64,000 nt of DNA from contig CP071497.1 in the NCBI GenBank assembly GCA_017354895.1, positions 1,116,001-1,180,000 on the forward strand, given 5' to 3'. Position numbers and translations under genes: made by a program. The notes beneath the pieces are model-generated. The model saw only the letters and a list, made by a program, of their open reading frames with translations, ran no database searches and was not told where the DNA came from. Positions 31,102 to 41,339 of the stretch are shown here, in pieces. Each line of letters opens with the position of its first letter. Positions within the stretch are counted from its first letter, which is position 1. The DNA comes from Podospora comata. Lineage: Eukaryota; Ascomycota; Sordariomycetes; Sordariales; Podosporaceae.

Positions 31102-32672
31102 CTATGTCTTTCCCCGAAGATCGCAAACGTCGACATTGAGGTCCGCTTCGATGACATGCCCGGCAGGCTGAAGGGCGTTCACGTAAAGTTGATCGCCCGG
31201 GACATCGTGCGGATGAAATGGATCCGTCTTTCGGCACTTCAGCATCTCCGGTAGGCCCGGTGGGTTGGTCAACCGAAAGACTCCCCAGGAAGGTTCGTAT
31301 CGTGGGGCGCAAACGATGGCAATACTCTCAGACAACATAGCTTGGTAACTAGCCTGCGTATGCATGTCGCGGGAGCTGAGGAAGCATGTTTGCGTCGGGT
31401 GCGTGTGGATCCAACCAATCTGTATCAACTCCTCCTTGTCACAAAACTCCCAAATGTCGGCTTCGTTTCTGGTATCACAAGTGTTCTCAGTACAATCCTG
31501 ATCGGGTATCACAAGGTGTGTGATAAAAAGGGCATTGTTGATATTGGCGCCGCAGAGGAGGCCGCACATTTCGAGCCCTCTTCTGGTATTTGGCTCGGCA
31601 ATAGCGAGGAACCGTCTCCGAAGCGACTCCGGCAAAAAGATTGAACGGATCGGGTCACCGTTCTCTAAATACTTCTCAGGTTTAAATGTGTACCTTCTCT
31701 TGGGCTCAGGTGCGGGCTCGAGGGCTTCTTTAGGCGGTCTAACAGGAGATTGTGACCTCGTTGTGACAAATGCTTCAGTGTCCAGTTCCTTCCTGGGCCG
31801 TGGAGGGGGTGAAACGGAGGGAGGACGGGATGGCTCGGGCAGTTGCTTGGGAGGTCGTGGTGGCATGGGCCGAGCAGGGGGGGGACTCGGGCGTCGAGGA
31901 GCGGATTCGTACGAAAGAGGAGCCGACTGCTTGATCGAAGGGTAAGAATAGTTGGTCGACTGTAAGAGGTCATTGGTGTCTGATGTCCTATACGATCGGT
32001 CCAACTGATTTCGAACTGCCTCCATATTCCTGCGCTGCAGCTCATCTTCTGAAATTATTCGAGACGACCGAGAGGGCGCCATCTTAGTCGCATTTCTCCT
32101 CCGGAGTCTTTCCTTGTTGGCCATTTCGATGGCGAGGTCCTTATTGGACCTGGCATCTAATATGCTCCCCGGCGAAGCGTGGTTCCAAGACAGGGCTGGA
32201 TCTACCAGTCTGATTGTGCTCTTTGCCGGAGGTTGTGACCGGCGTTGAGCCCTCATTCGTGCCTCCCATCGGCTGTAGTATTCATCAATCTCAACCCGCA
32301 TCGATTCCATCAGCTCTATGATGGCAGGGATACGTTTGGACAGGGTCTTGTATTGAGGCCGGGATTCGGGAAGGTTGATGTCGGGATGTGTTCTGAGCTT
32401 ATACATGACGAGATCGCAGTATCGTTGGAACATCATGAAGGCCTGGGGAGTATTCCCATCGCGCAGGTAGTGGGTGGCCTGGACAGAGCACATGTCAGTA
32501 CTGGAAGAACGCCATGATGGGATTCTCGACTGACCTCCCGGTAGACAACTTCAGCCGCCCGGTACCACCGGTTGAGGGGGAGCTGGGGCAGGAAGTCATA
32601 TTGCAAACCCAGGTCTGTGAGCTCCCTAACCGATAATGGCCGGTCGCTGTCCATGTTTGGCGTTGAAGCCAT
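31102..32672 (-). CDS. AMSH/Sst2-type K63-specific deubiquitinase (JAMM metalloprotease)
   Basis: Zinc-dependent isopeptidase that removes K63-linked ubiquitin from cargo on endosomes and works with ESCRT-0/III. Exons 32535-32672 and 31102-32478 (intron 56 bases, phase 0) give 504 residues. The N-terminal about 130 residues form the USP8-dimer/MIT-like helical region (ELTDLGLQYDFLPQLPLNRW...AATHYLRDGNTPQAF). A proline-rich linker with several PPRP-type motifs follows. The C-terminal MPN+ domain (about 325-504) contains the metal-binding HTHPTQTCFLSSRD, fitting HxH-x(10)-D, and the upstream Glu in GLEMCGLLCG. It ends DVCDLRGKT. Family homologues are human STAMBP and fission yeast sst2. The gene is divergent from an unknown gene at 33773. 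Confidence 0.93.
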
Positions 32673-33772
32673 TGTGATTTGGTAGAACAGCTGCAGTTGA
32701 CCTGTTTGGTTTGGATGTATCTCGAACAAGAGAACGCGACACCCCACCATCCTTGCCCTGGGCCGCCTGGCGGGGCAAAGATCAGCCAAGTAAGCCAAGC
32801 CATGCACGGGCCCCCAGTGAGGCGGACGTTACACGTGAGAGTATCACGTGAGACTCTAGTGGATCAGACCAATGCGCAACGCACGGATATGGCTTGGCAC
32901 TTGAGCTGAGCGTTGGACAAGGCGAAGCTACAAAAATTCGATGGTGTCAAGAGAATGGCATCTTTTGGCGAGACCGAGTTTGGTGAGATATTTTCTTCTG
33001 ACCGCTTGTTGAGGTTTTATCAAACTTCGGAAAATAACGGAAAATACCCTGGATTTCATCAGAAAAACCAGTCAACAAAATTACACACAGACCTGAATCC
33101 AACTGCAGCTGATCGCGATGCCAGAACTTTTTGCCAAGAACATGGCCGATATCTCTTGGTCACAGTTCGGGCGGATAGGGCCGAATGCCGAGCATCTTCA
33201 ATCAAGGCCAAACATCCATCCATCAACCATTGTCGATGGCATTGACAAATTCTGATGTTGAACACCACGCAAAAACGTAATCGGAATATGTCGGGTCGGA
33301 AATTAGGGCGGTGATATAGTGAGGACGGGTTACACGTCGCTACCAACCACCCTCCTGGTCGTCTGAAGGGGCGGAAGTGCCACCAACTGCGCCTTGCCAC
33401 GAAAAAAAAAAAGAGAAGAAGCGTTGAGTTGGTGCCTCATCTCGCGTCGTGGTGAGAGAGACCCGGCCCGTTACAGGGAGCCAAGAGAATTGTTTTTCCT
33501 ATCTTTGGTAATATGACCGCCCATGCCGGGCCTGTCCGCTTGGTTTTGTATGAGGTGTTGGGTAGTACCGTGTAGGTATTAAAGGGTTGATGTTGCCACT
33601 GTTTCGTAGATGTTGATCTTGAACTTTTTTTGTTTATATAAAGGCGTCCATCTCACAATAACTACCTGATAAGTAAACAATCATCAAGCTACTTCATCAT
33701 ACCCACTCGCAGAGTACCATCGAGATACTTCACACAAACTGTTCCTTCGGTACCACATATACCACCATCACC
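32673..33772. other. 1.1-kb divergent intergenic region
   Basis: Separates the deubiquitinase and the gene at 33773. A TATA-like box near 33635 is listed separately. No gene seen. Confidence 0.5.
33635..33642 (+). promoter_or_regulatory. TATA box (TATATAAA)
   Basis: A perfect TATATAAA 131 bases before the ATG at 33773. TATA boxes in fungi tend to mark inducible genes. Confidence 0.6.
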
Positions 33773-34482
33773 ATGGCGATTTCACTCCCCCACCAAAGGC
33801 CATCAAGCCCATCAACCTCCAAACTCCACCGTTAGTGCCCCCTTCTCCCCGTATCCATCAACACCCAGGCTTACTAACCTCCCCCATAGAAGCCCTCCTC
33901 ACAACCCTCTCCCCCTTGACCCTAACGCACACCCACCTCTCCCTTCCCCAATACCACCCCACCCTCCTCGCCACCGCAGTGACCACCCTCACCAAAATCT
34001 ACTCCTGTCCGATCACCCCCTCCCTCCCTCAGCTTTTGTCCGCCATCCTCCCAGAGGAAACCCTCCCCATCCTCTTCGACACAACAGGCGCCCTCCTCTC
34101 CGGCCTTGACGACCAGGCCAAAACCATTCTTTATATCCAGGCCGTCACCGGGCTAGTCCTCATCTTCGAGCACCTATGCAAACATGGGGACATCACTGCT
34201 GGCGTGGTGGATAGAGAGCTGAGGTTGTTTGAGCAGAGCAAGCAAAAGAGAAGTGTGCTGGAAAGGATCGAGGAAGGGGGTTTGTTGGGGGAGTGTTATA
34301 CCGTCGAGGCGGTGGTGGAGTTTATTGTGGGGGTTATTGACGAGCAAGAAAAAGAAGAGGTGGTGAATGAGGTTGAGATTGAGCAGGTGGTGACGAATGA
34401 GAAGGTTGACTGGGAGATGGGGAGCAGGCCGTATGGGAATATGGGCTTGCCTTGGGGGTTTACCATTATGGCTTTGAACTAG
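33773..34482 (+). CDS. unknown fungal helical protein
   Basis: Exons 33773-33830 and 33890-34482 give 216 residues; the 59-base intron has a GTTAGT donor and CTAAC branch. Residues 1-19 are Ser/Pro-rich, and the rest is Leu-rich and predicted helical (SPLTLTHTHLSLPQYHP..., ILYIQAVTGLVLIFEHL). It ends with an acidic stretch and GLPWGFTIMALN. The hydrophobic segments are short and interspersed with charges, so a soluble helical bundle is as likely as a membrane protein. I recognise no family. The strong TATA box suggests conditional expression. Confidence 0.7.
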
Positions 34483-34787
34483 AGAGCATGACCGGGAGGG
34501 TGTGAAGGAAGGGGAGGATTATGTCTTTTGTAATATCTTTTGGTGGACTGTAACATTAACAAATCTCCATTTTGGGTTTGGATAGATCGGGTTGCTTTGG
34601 GGAAAATGGCTGGACCGTCTTAGATAGATACATGTACAGTTAGACTGATAGATTTGGGATTATGCGGTAATAAGGATAATGAATAATGACATCTCGCAAC
34701 TCACTTATACTCGTCAAAATTGCACTGTGGTCATATACAACCAAAAACAACTATTGCAAGAAACACGGTATTTTTATTCTCACAAGT
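34483..34787. other. intergenic, convergent 3' flanks
   Basis: 305 bases between two convergent stop codons. Nothing seen. Confidence 0.5.
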
Positions 34788-35340
34788 TTAAGCGCGCCCC
34801 TTGACAGCCTGAGGGCCAGCACCAACGGCAGCCTGAGCACTGGTTTGAACCTGAATGATCTCGGTCTTCTTCTTCTCCATCTTGGCCTGCGTCTCCTTGA
34901 TGTGGCCTTCTAGTCTCGTGCTGTATCCCAAGTCAGTCTCCAGATAGCCACCAACATGGCAGAGATATAACTTACATTTCCTTTTCAATAAACTCCAACC
35001 GCCCCTTCACCGTGCTCTCCGCATCTGTCCTGTCCTGCTTCAGGAGCACTGGCCCGATGAGCTTGTAGATGGTCTCGCCGTCTTTGAGCTTCTCGAATTC
35101 CTGTTCTGTTGTCAATGTCATCCTGGCCGATCTTTATGGTGGGACACGAACTTGTTGTACGCCTAAATTCTCCTGCATCTGAGCCTCCAGCTTTTGCCGA
35201 GACGTTACTGTGTCTTGGAGATCTAGAGACAGATGTTAGCAAGCTGTGCACGAACAGATGACGGTGAATGGGGGGGTACCTTTTTGTAGCTTGGCGTAGT
35301 CCTCAGAGAGGGCCTGAAGCCGACGTTGGATATCAGCCAT
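34788..35340 (-). CDS. prefoldin subunit 6
   Basis: Beta-type subunit of the prefoldin hexamer, which captures nascent actin and tubulin and passes them to the CCT chaperonin. Four exons on the minus strand: 35280-35340, 35152-35222, 34976-35100 and 34788-34920, giving 129 residues, the usual family length. The order is an N-terminal coiled-coil helix (MADIQRRLQALSEDYAKLQ, then TVTSRQKLEAQMQENLGVQQ), the central beta hairpins (FEKLKDGETIYKLIGPVLLK) and the C-terminal helix with QAKMEKKKTEI. One donor is the uncommon GTTCGT (35151). Divergent from the VPS4 gene. The yeast orthologue is YKE2/GIM1. Confidence 0.93.
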
Positions 35341-36273
35341 GTTGACTATTTCTTGTCCGGGATAACCTCAGAAATGGCCCTGGGAACAGATTGGATAAGG
35401 TGAGCAAGCCGATATCTTCACCTCAACAGCCGCTGTGATGACGAGAGTTAGGCAGTGTTGGAAAAGTGGGGTGCTGGCGCAAATGAGAATCCGCAAAATG
35501 CTGCCTGCTAGTTACTCAGCACTCGAAACGATGACGGGTCGCAGGAAAAGATCAAATGAATGTAGAGGTATATTCTTGTATGCATGTACACAATCAGAAG
35601 CAACCCAGAGCAAAGCTCTGTCGAAGGAAATGGGAGATGACATGTGCAGGCTGTTAGTGCTTGCTGCCTCTTTGTGTGCTTACGCTAACACGGAGCACCC
35701 CGCAGCATCAACCACAGACCCCGCAGGGATTAACTTGTCCTTTAACAAGACCAATGCTCGCCTTTACCATTACTGAAGCCCGGGGAGAATTTGATAGGGA
35801 TTGACTTTTTCTTTCCATTTCGGACCCTTGAATTACAGGTGCCAACTACTGAATCCTGCAGAAGCCAGTGTGGGATGAACAGGACGCTGCGAGCTTCTTC
35901 AGCCCACGTGCCAAGACACCACTGACGAGGTCTCGACTTCGTGCCTTGCTTAAAACCAAACTCCAAACACCCCTCATCAACCACGTCCGCACCGCTTCGG
36001 TCACCACATTTGGCGTCCCAACTATTTGTCTTTCTGCAACATAATAACCCGGCGCCCTCCTCCAGACAGTTGCTATCTTCAATCTCTACAATCCCACCTC
36101 CCACCCTCCCGCCGACAGCGGCGCTCATCTGCCACTACCCGCTGCCTACCATCGCATCTCCCCCACGGGCGGGCCAAAACAACATCTCCCCCTCCCCCCG
36201 ACCCTCCTCCTAACAAACCAAACCTACTCCCGAACGACCTCAAACCCGCCTCGGCGGTAGCCCCTCGCCCACC
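35341..36273. other. divergent intergenic region, prefoldin / VPS4
   Basis: 933 bases; promoter region for both genes with a C-rich leader before the VPS4 ATG. No gene seen. Confidence 0.5.
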
Positions 36274-37656
36274 ATGTCCAACACCGACTTCCTCGACCGC
36301 GCCATCAAACAAGTCCGCACCGCCATCGACGCCGACAACGCAGCCCAATATGAAAAAGCCTACCAGCTCTACTATGCCTCCCTCGAACTCTTCATGCTGG
36401 CCCTCAAGTGGGAAAAGAACCCAAAGTCCAAAGACATGATCCGCGCCAAAACAGCCGAGTACATGGACCGCGCCGAAAAGCTCAAAGCCCACCTCGCCGA
36501 CGCCGAGTCCAAGAAGAAAAAACCCGGTCTCGTCGGCGCGAACGGCTCCTCCACCGCCGGGACGGGAAAAGGGAAGGAGGCGGGGGAGGATGGTGCGCCT
36601 GAACTAGATGAGGATAGCAAGAAGCTGAGGTCGGCGCTGGCGGGCGCCATCTTGCAGGAGAGACCTAATGTCAGCTGGGATGACGTTGCTGGGTTGGAGC
36701 AGGCGAAGGAGGCGTTGAAGGAGGCGGTTTTGTTGCCGATCAAGTTTCCTCATTTGTTTCAGGGGAAGAGGCAGCCTTGGAAGGGGATTTTGCTCTATGG
36801 GCCGCCGGGGACGGGAAAGAGTTATTTGGCCAAGGCGGTGGCTACCGAGGCGAAGAGTACGTTTTTTAGTATTAGCAGTTCTGATTTGGTGAGTAAGTGG
36901 ATGGGTGAGAGTGAGAGGTATGTTTTCTACTATCTTTTACCCCTAGAAGAGGAGGGCAGTTTGCTGACGAACGACGATAACAGGTTAGTCAAGCAACTGT
37001 TCGCCATGGCCCGCGAGAACAAACCATCCATCATCTTCATTGACGAAATCGACGCCCTCTGCGGCCCCCGCGGCGAAGGCGAGTCGGAAGCCTCCCGGAG
37101 AATAAAAACGGAGATGCTCGTCCAGATGGACGGTGTAGGCAAAGACAGCAAGGGGGTTCTCATCCTCGGCGCGACCAACATCCCTTGGCAACTCGACGCT
37201 GCTATCCGCCGTCGTTTCCAGAGACGAGTCCACATCAGTCTACCAGATCTGGCCGCGAGGACAAAAATGTTTAGCATTGCCATTGGGGACACAAAGACGG
37301 CGCTCAAACCCGAAGATTTTAGAGAGCTGGCGAGGGCGTCGGAGGGTTACTCAGGTTCTGACATCAGCATCGTTGTTCAAGACGCGCTGATGCAGCCGGT
37401 CAGAAAGATTCAGCAGGCGACGCACTTCAAGAAGGTGATGGTGGACGGCAAGAAGAGGATGACGCCCTGCTCGCCCGGGGATCCGGAGGCGGTAGAGATG
37501 ACGTGGGAGGGGGTGGAAGGGGAGGAGCTGTTGGAGCCCATGGTGGAGAAGAAGGACTTTTTGAGGGCTATCAAGTCGAGTAGGCCGACGGTGTCGCAGG
37601 TGGACTTGGAGAGGAACGAGGAGTGGACGAAGGAGTTTGGGAGTGAGGGTGCGTAG
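36274..37656 (+). CDS. vps4: VPS4 AAA-ATPase (ESCRT-III disassembly)
   Basis: ATPase that takes apart ESCRT-III filaments in multivesicular-body sorting, cytokinesis and membrane repair. Exons 36274-36917 and 36984-37656 give 438 residues, the normal length. The N-terminal MIT domain (1-75) binds ESCRT-III tails; after a Lys/Gly linker comes the AAA domain with Walker A GPPGTGKS (about 176), Walker B IIFIDEID (about 231), [10 protein letters not shown] and arginine fingers in RRRFQRR. The C-terminal helix ending [10 protein letters not shown] is typical of Vps4. The 66-base intron (GTATGT donor, CAG acceptor) is a multiple of three and has no stop; retention would insert 22 residues between the pore-loop region and Walker B. 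Confidence 0.96.
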   Translation: MSNTDFLDRAIKQVRTAIDADNAAQYEKAYQLYYASLELFMLALKWEKNPKSKDMIRAKTAEYMDRAEKLKAHLADAESKKKKPGLVGANGSSTAGTGKGKEAGEDGAPELDEDSKKLRSALAGAILQERPNVSWDDVAGLEQAKEALKEAVLLPIKFPHLFQGKRQPWKGILLYGPPGTGKSYLAKAVATEAKSTFFSISSSDLVSKWMGESERYVFYYLLPLEEEGSLLTNDDNRLVKQLFAMARENKPSIIFIDEIDALCGPRGEGESEASRRIKTEMLVQMDGVGKDSKGVLILGATNIPWQLDAAIRRRFQRRVHISLPDLAARTKMFSIAIGDTKTALKPEDFRELARASEGYSGSDISIVVQDALMQPVRKIQQATHFKKVMVDGKKRMTPCSPGDPEAVEMTWEGVEGEELLEPMVEKKDFLRAIKSSRPTVSQVDLERNEEWTKEFGSEGA

Positions 37657-38241
37657 ACCGTGGAGGAAGGGAGGGAGTTGCTGTGCATATGGTCAGATAT
37701 GGGACGCGCGTGGAAACCGCAGGCCAGGCGTGCGGCGTTTTACAAGACCTTTTTCAAGTGTTTGTTAGCATCGAGAACGGGCGCAATGGAAACTGCGGCG
37801 AAGTAATGTTCTGATTTGGGATCATGATCAATAATTATGCGTCAGTTCCACATCACATCGGATTTAGCCAACGAGGGTCAAAATTCTGAAACTTATTAAA
37901 ACTCATTCTTGTTTTCGTCTCCATGACCATGTGTGTTGCGTGTGTCTGCGACGGGTATGTTACATCAGAAGGAACACAGGAAGAGAGCATGGCGTCTACA
38001 AAAAAAGCTTTACTACACACGAGAGAGTATCCCCGAAAACTCCAGTTGCCAAACATTTTGCCCCAAGAAACCCATAGAACTCCCAGAAAATGAGAAAAGG
38101 AAAAAAGGACATGATCAAAAGACAGAAGATGACCAGCCAAACCAGACGAGAGGCTCGCGCTTTCAAGCAATGTTCAGAGCCCCCCGTTCTCAACCAACCA
38201 GTCCAGCACAGCCATGCAAAGCAGAAAAAATGCACATTTTC
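37657..38241. other. convergent 3' flanks of VPS4 and NOP56
   Basis: 585 bases between convergent stop codons, A-rich on the plus strand. No gene seen. Confidence 0.5.
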
Positions 38242-39867
38242 TTACTCAGCAGCCACAGACTTTCTCTTCTTCTTCTTCTTGGAAGGCTCTTCCGCCGCGT
38301 CAACCATATCGACGTCCTCGGCACCGACGCTCTTCCTCTTCTTGTCCTTCTTCTCTTTCTTGTCTTTCTTCTCCTTCTTGTCCTTCTTGTCCTTCTTATC
38401 CTCCTTGGGAGCCATGTGGTCGACCTGCTCAGAGTCGATGTCCATGCCTCCCTCATCGTCGTCCATAACGGCCTTGATGGCCTTGTCCATGGCATCAATG
38501 TTCTTCATTGGCTTGGTGCCCTTGGCGTACCACTCGAGGCGCTGCTCGATCTGGTCGCGCATCACCTCACCGAAACGGCGGGTTGGGTTCTCGCTGAAGT
38601 TATCGATACGGGAAGCGATCGAGCACTTGTTGGCAAGATAACGGGAGATGCGGCCCTTGACCTTGGGACCGGCCTTGCCAATGAAAGAACTTTGGTAAAG
38701 GAGACCGTACTTGGGAGTAGCGCCCTTGGTCTTGAGAGCGCGGAAAAGAGCCTTCTCGGCACCGAGAATCTGGAGGGTAGACGCGGGGTACTTGGCGAGG
38801 TTGGTCAAGGAACCGGCGTGAGAGATAAGGCGGGCAGCAACGGGAGTGCCGAGGATGACCTGGAGGTTAGGAGCAACATCGCCCATCTTCTTGTCGAGGG
38901 ACTCGGCGAGGATGCGTCTGTAGTCGGCCATCTCGGCCACGTTGGAGGCGAGGTCCTTGATCATGGCAAGATCAGTCTCGCTGATGTCCTGACCCATGGA
39001 GACCTTGGCGGCCTGGATAACGGCCTCGGCCTTGTCCTGGTCCTGGTTGAGAACGTTGGCGATCTCGTCAACGCTCTCGTCAGTGAGAGTCTTCTTGTTG
39101 CCAACGGCGATGACCATCTTGGCGTAGGTGCCATTGTCGGAGACAATGCGGATAAGTTCGGGGAAATGCCAGCCATACCACTCTCTGACACGCATAGCGC
39201 CCTGGTTGATACCCTTGTCGAGCGCGTCGAGAGTCGCAATGCCCTGGATGATGTGGTTGTCGTTCTTGTGGACGCTGAACTTGACCTTGGCGCGGGAGTA
39301 GGCGTGGCCGAGACCGAGCTGGGCACGGTTGATATCGCCCTCCTGGAGGCCCTTGAGGAGCTTACCAGCGTGGACACGGATGCCACGGAGGAGAGCAGCG
39401 ACGACCTCGGAGGTCTCGGCGGATTCGCACTGGACACCGGTGAAGACAGAGGTGATCTCGCCTGCTAACCTCTTGTCGACGACGCCCAAAACAATCTTGC
39501 TCTTCTTTCCGCTGGTCTGGGGGAGGTTGAGTTCGAGGGTGTTCTTGAGGTGGTCGGGCATGATGCCTTCGGAAACGAGGTTGATGGCCTCCAAACCGTG
39601 GGCGGCAGAGCTGTTGGACTTGGTGGTTAGTGGGGGGAGAAACTCTTGTTTTTGCAAGCGCGCGTCGCTCAGAGTGTTGGTAACTCGATAAACTCACGTC
39701 CATGGGTTGAAGCTGCGCAACTGGACCATCTTGCCAAACTTGTCGAGGCTGGTCATGGCCTCCTTCACCTCGGGGAGCTGCAGACCAACGCTGTCGGCCT
39801 GGTGCACGACCTCAAAGAGGGCAAAGCCGACGGCGCTCTCGAAGAGCAGATAATTGACGGCCACCAT
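38242..39867 (-). CDS. nop56: NOP56 box C/D snoRNP core protein
   Basis: Nucleolar scaffold that, with Nop58, Snu13 and fibrillarin, guides 2'-O-methylation of rRNA. Exon 1 is 39698-39867 and exon 2 38242-39610; intron 87 bases; 512 residues. Two acceptors compete: the CAAG ending at 39619 would break the frame, while AACAG ending at 39611 restores NPWTSAAHGLEAINLVSEG, the normal family sequence, so I use the latter. Order: NOP5NT domain (1-70), NOSIC coiled coil (about 165-220) and Nop RNA-binding domain (about 255-405, with GTPVAARLISHAGSL and FRALKTKGATPKYGLL). The C-terminal tail is a Lys/Asp/Glu KKD/KKE repeat ending in KKKKKRKS, usual for nucleolar retention. Confidence 0.96.
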
Positions 39868-41339
39868 TGTGACTATTGATTTCTCTGAAACTGTGGGATG
39901 ACGGGGGAAATGCGCTGGCGGCGGGAGTACCTTGCGCAATTGATCAATTCCACCAGTCCAAGTCGGCGTGTTGTCGATAGCGAGCTGGGATATTTTTTCT
40001 GAGCACTCTGAAGTTTTGAAATTTTTGCGGCAAGCTGTCGCGCACGAGCCATGCGGTGTGGGGTCGCGCCCGTCGCTGGTCTTGGCTTTTCAGCGCCTCT
40101 ACTTTTGTGGATGCCTTGGAAGTTAGGCATTATTTTTTGGCCACTCTCCAAAACAAGACTGCCAGCCGACAAAAAAGCCACACAGCTGCCCCCTCCTCGG
40201 CGTCAACTCCACAGGGCTCATCAGCCACCATCAACCAAGGAACCGTCGCATCCCATCACCTGTGCTACCCCAGATCGGACCCCCCGGACCGAAGTTGTCT
40301 CAGCCCTACGGCCTTGATTATCACCAGGAAGTCCATCATTTGCTGATCAAAACCATTCACCGCCCATCATTGATCATTGGTCCTTTTGCCGATATCTCTT
40401 TCCGTTCTCAAAGGCCCAAATGCGAGCTGCGTCGAGCCATAGCTGTGTGCATGCCTCCAGCCAACATGGCCATGGATGGATGGATAAGCAAATATGCTGT
40501 GATATTCGTACCTACCGTATGATGCGAGACGGGCTATCTGGTACACCGCATCCCGAGCTTTGGCGTTAATGTCCTTTTCGTCTTGGTCACGTTGGTCGTA
40601 TGCACCTCGAGCTGACATTTCACATCTCGTCGCAACCTCACAAATCGACCATGCTTCATTCAGCGCGGACAACGGGATGCGACACAGCATACGGATAGCA
40701 GAACTTCCAGATGCCACAGCAGGTATTATTTCCAGTATACCGTCGTGTATCATGCACTGGACATCAGGAGATTGGGGGCACCCAAGTAGAGCCTATGGCT
40801 GACTACTCATCAGCACAGTATGAAGGCAGGTCGTCAAGAGGCAGCCTGCAGGCACGGCACCACCACCACCAGCAAGGGGGTCCTGTAATTGGGGTCGATC
40901 TTCACAACGGTGTCTTCAACCAATCAGCACGTCAGCCACGGCCTCTACAGCCCCCAACACGATCCAGTTGTTCGGCGTCATTGCACACCCAAGCCCACTA
41001 CGACGTGATAGGCAAGCGAGTCTGACCCCCAACAGTGTGCGCAGCTGCGACAAGCGGCCCTCTTCACCGACCCCCTTTTCAGCCCTGCGAGGACACACTG
41101 CTCTCCTTCATATAATGGATGCATACATCATGGTTGCCTTGCCCGGGCCTGTGTACCTGGCAGTTTGACGGTGCTCTTGTGTAAAGGTGTTGTCTTGCTC
41201 GGGGGCCAAGTGAAACCAGTCAACCAACTGGTCTTAAACCCCGGCAATTGAGAATCCCCGCCCTCGAGTCACACTCTCCGCGCTTTCGTTGTCAGCTCTC
41301 CGTGTTGAACTCAGCGCAGCACAGAACGAGGCAGACATC
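39868..41339. other. divergent intergenic region, NOP56 / C2H2 gene
   Basis: About 1.5 kb. A doubtful small minus-strand gene at 40408-40753 is listed separately; otherwise nothing seen. Confidence 0.45.
40408..40753 (-). CDS. doubtful small helical protein
   Basis: A minus-strand frame with a charged, helical stretch (SARGAYDQRDQDEKDINAKA) ends at a good donor (GTAGGT at 40515). Joining to the CACAG acceptor at 40443 keeps the frame and adds eleven residues before a stop, giving 90 residues. The intron lacks a clear branch site and no family is recognised. It may equally be a chance frame in promoter DNA. Confidence 0.2.

Noticed and set aside
31520-31945. 141-codon plus-strand Gly-rich frame
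   Set aside because: Antisense to the proline-rich linker of the AMSH gene.
37933-39468. 511-codon plus-strand frame with Leu/Gly/Val-rich protein
   Set aside because: It is the antisense shadow of the NOP56 gene, whose minus-strand protein is unmistakable.
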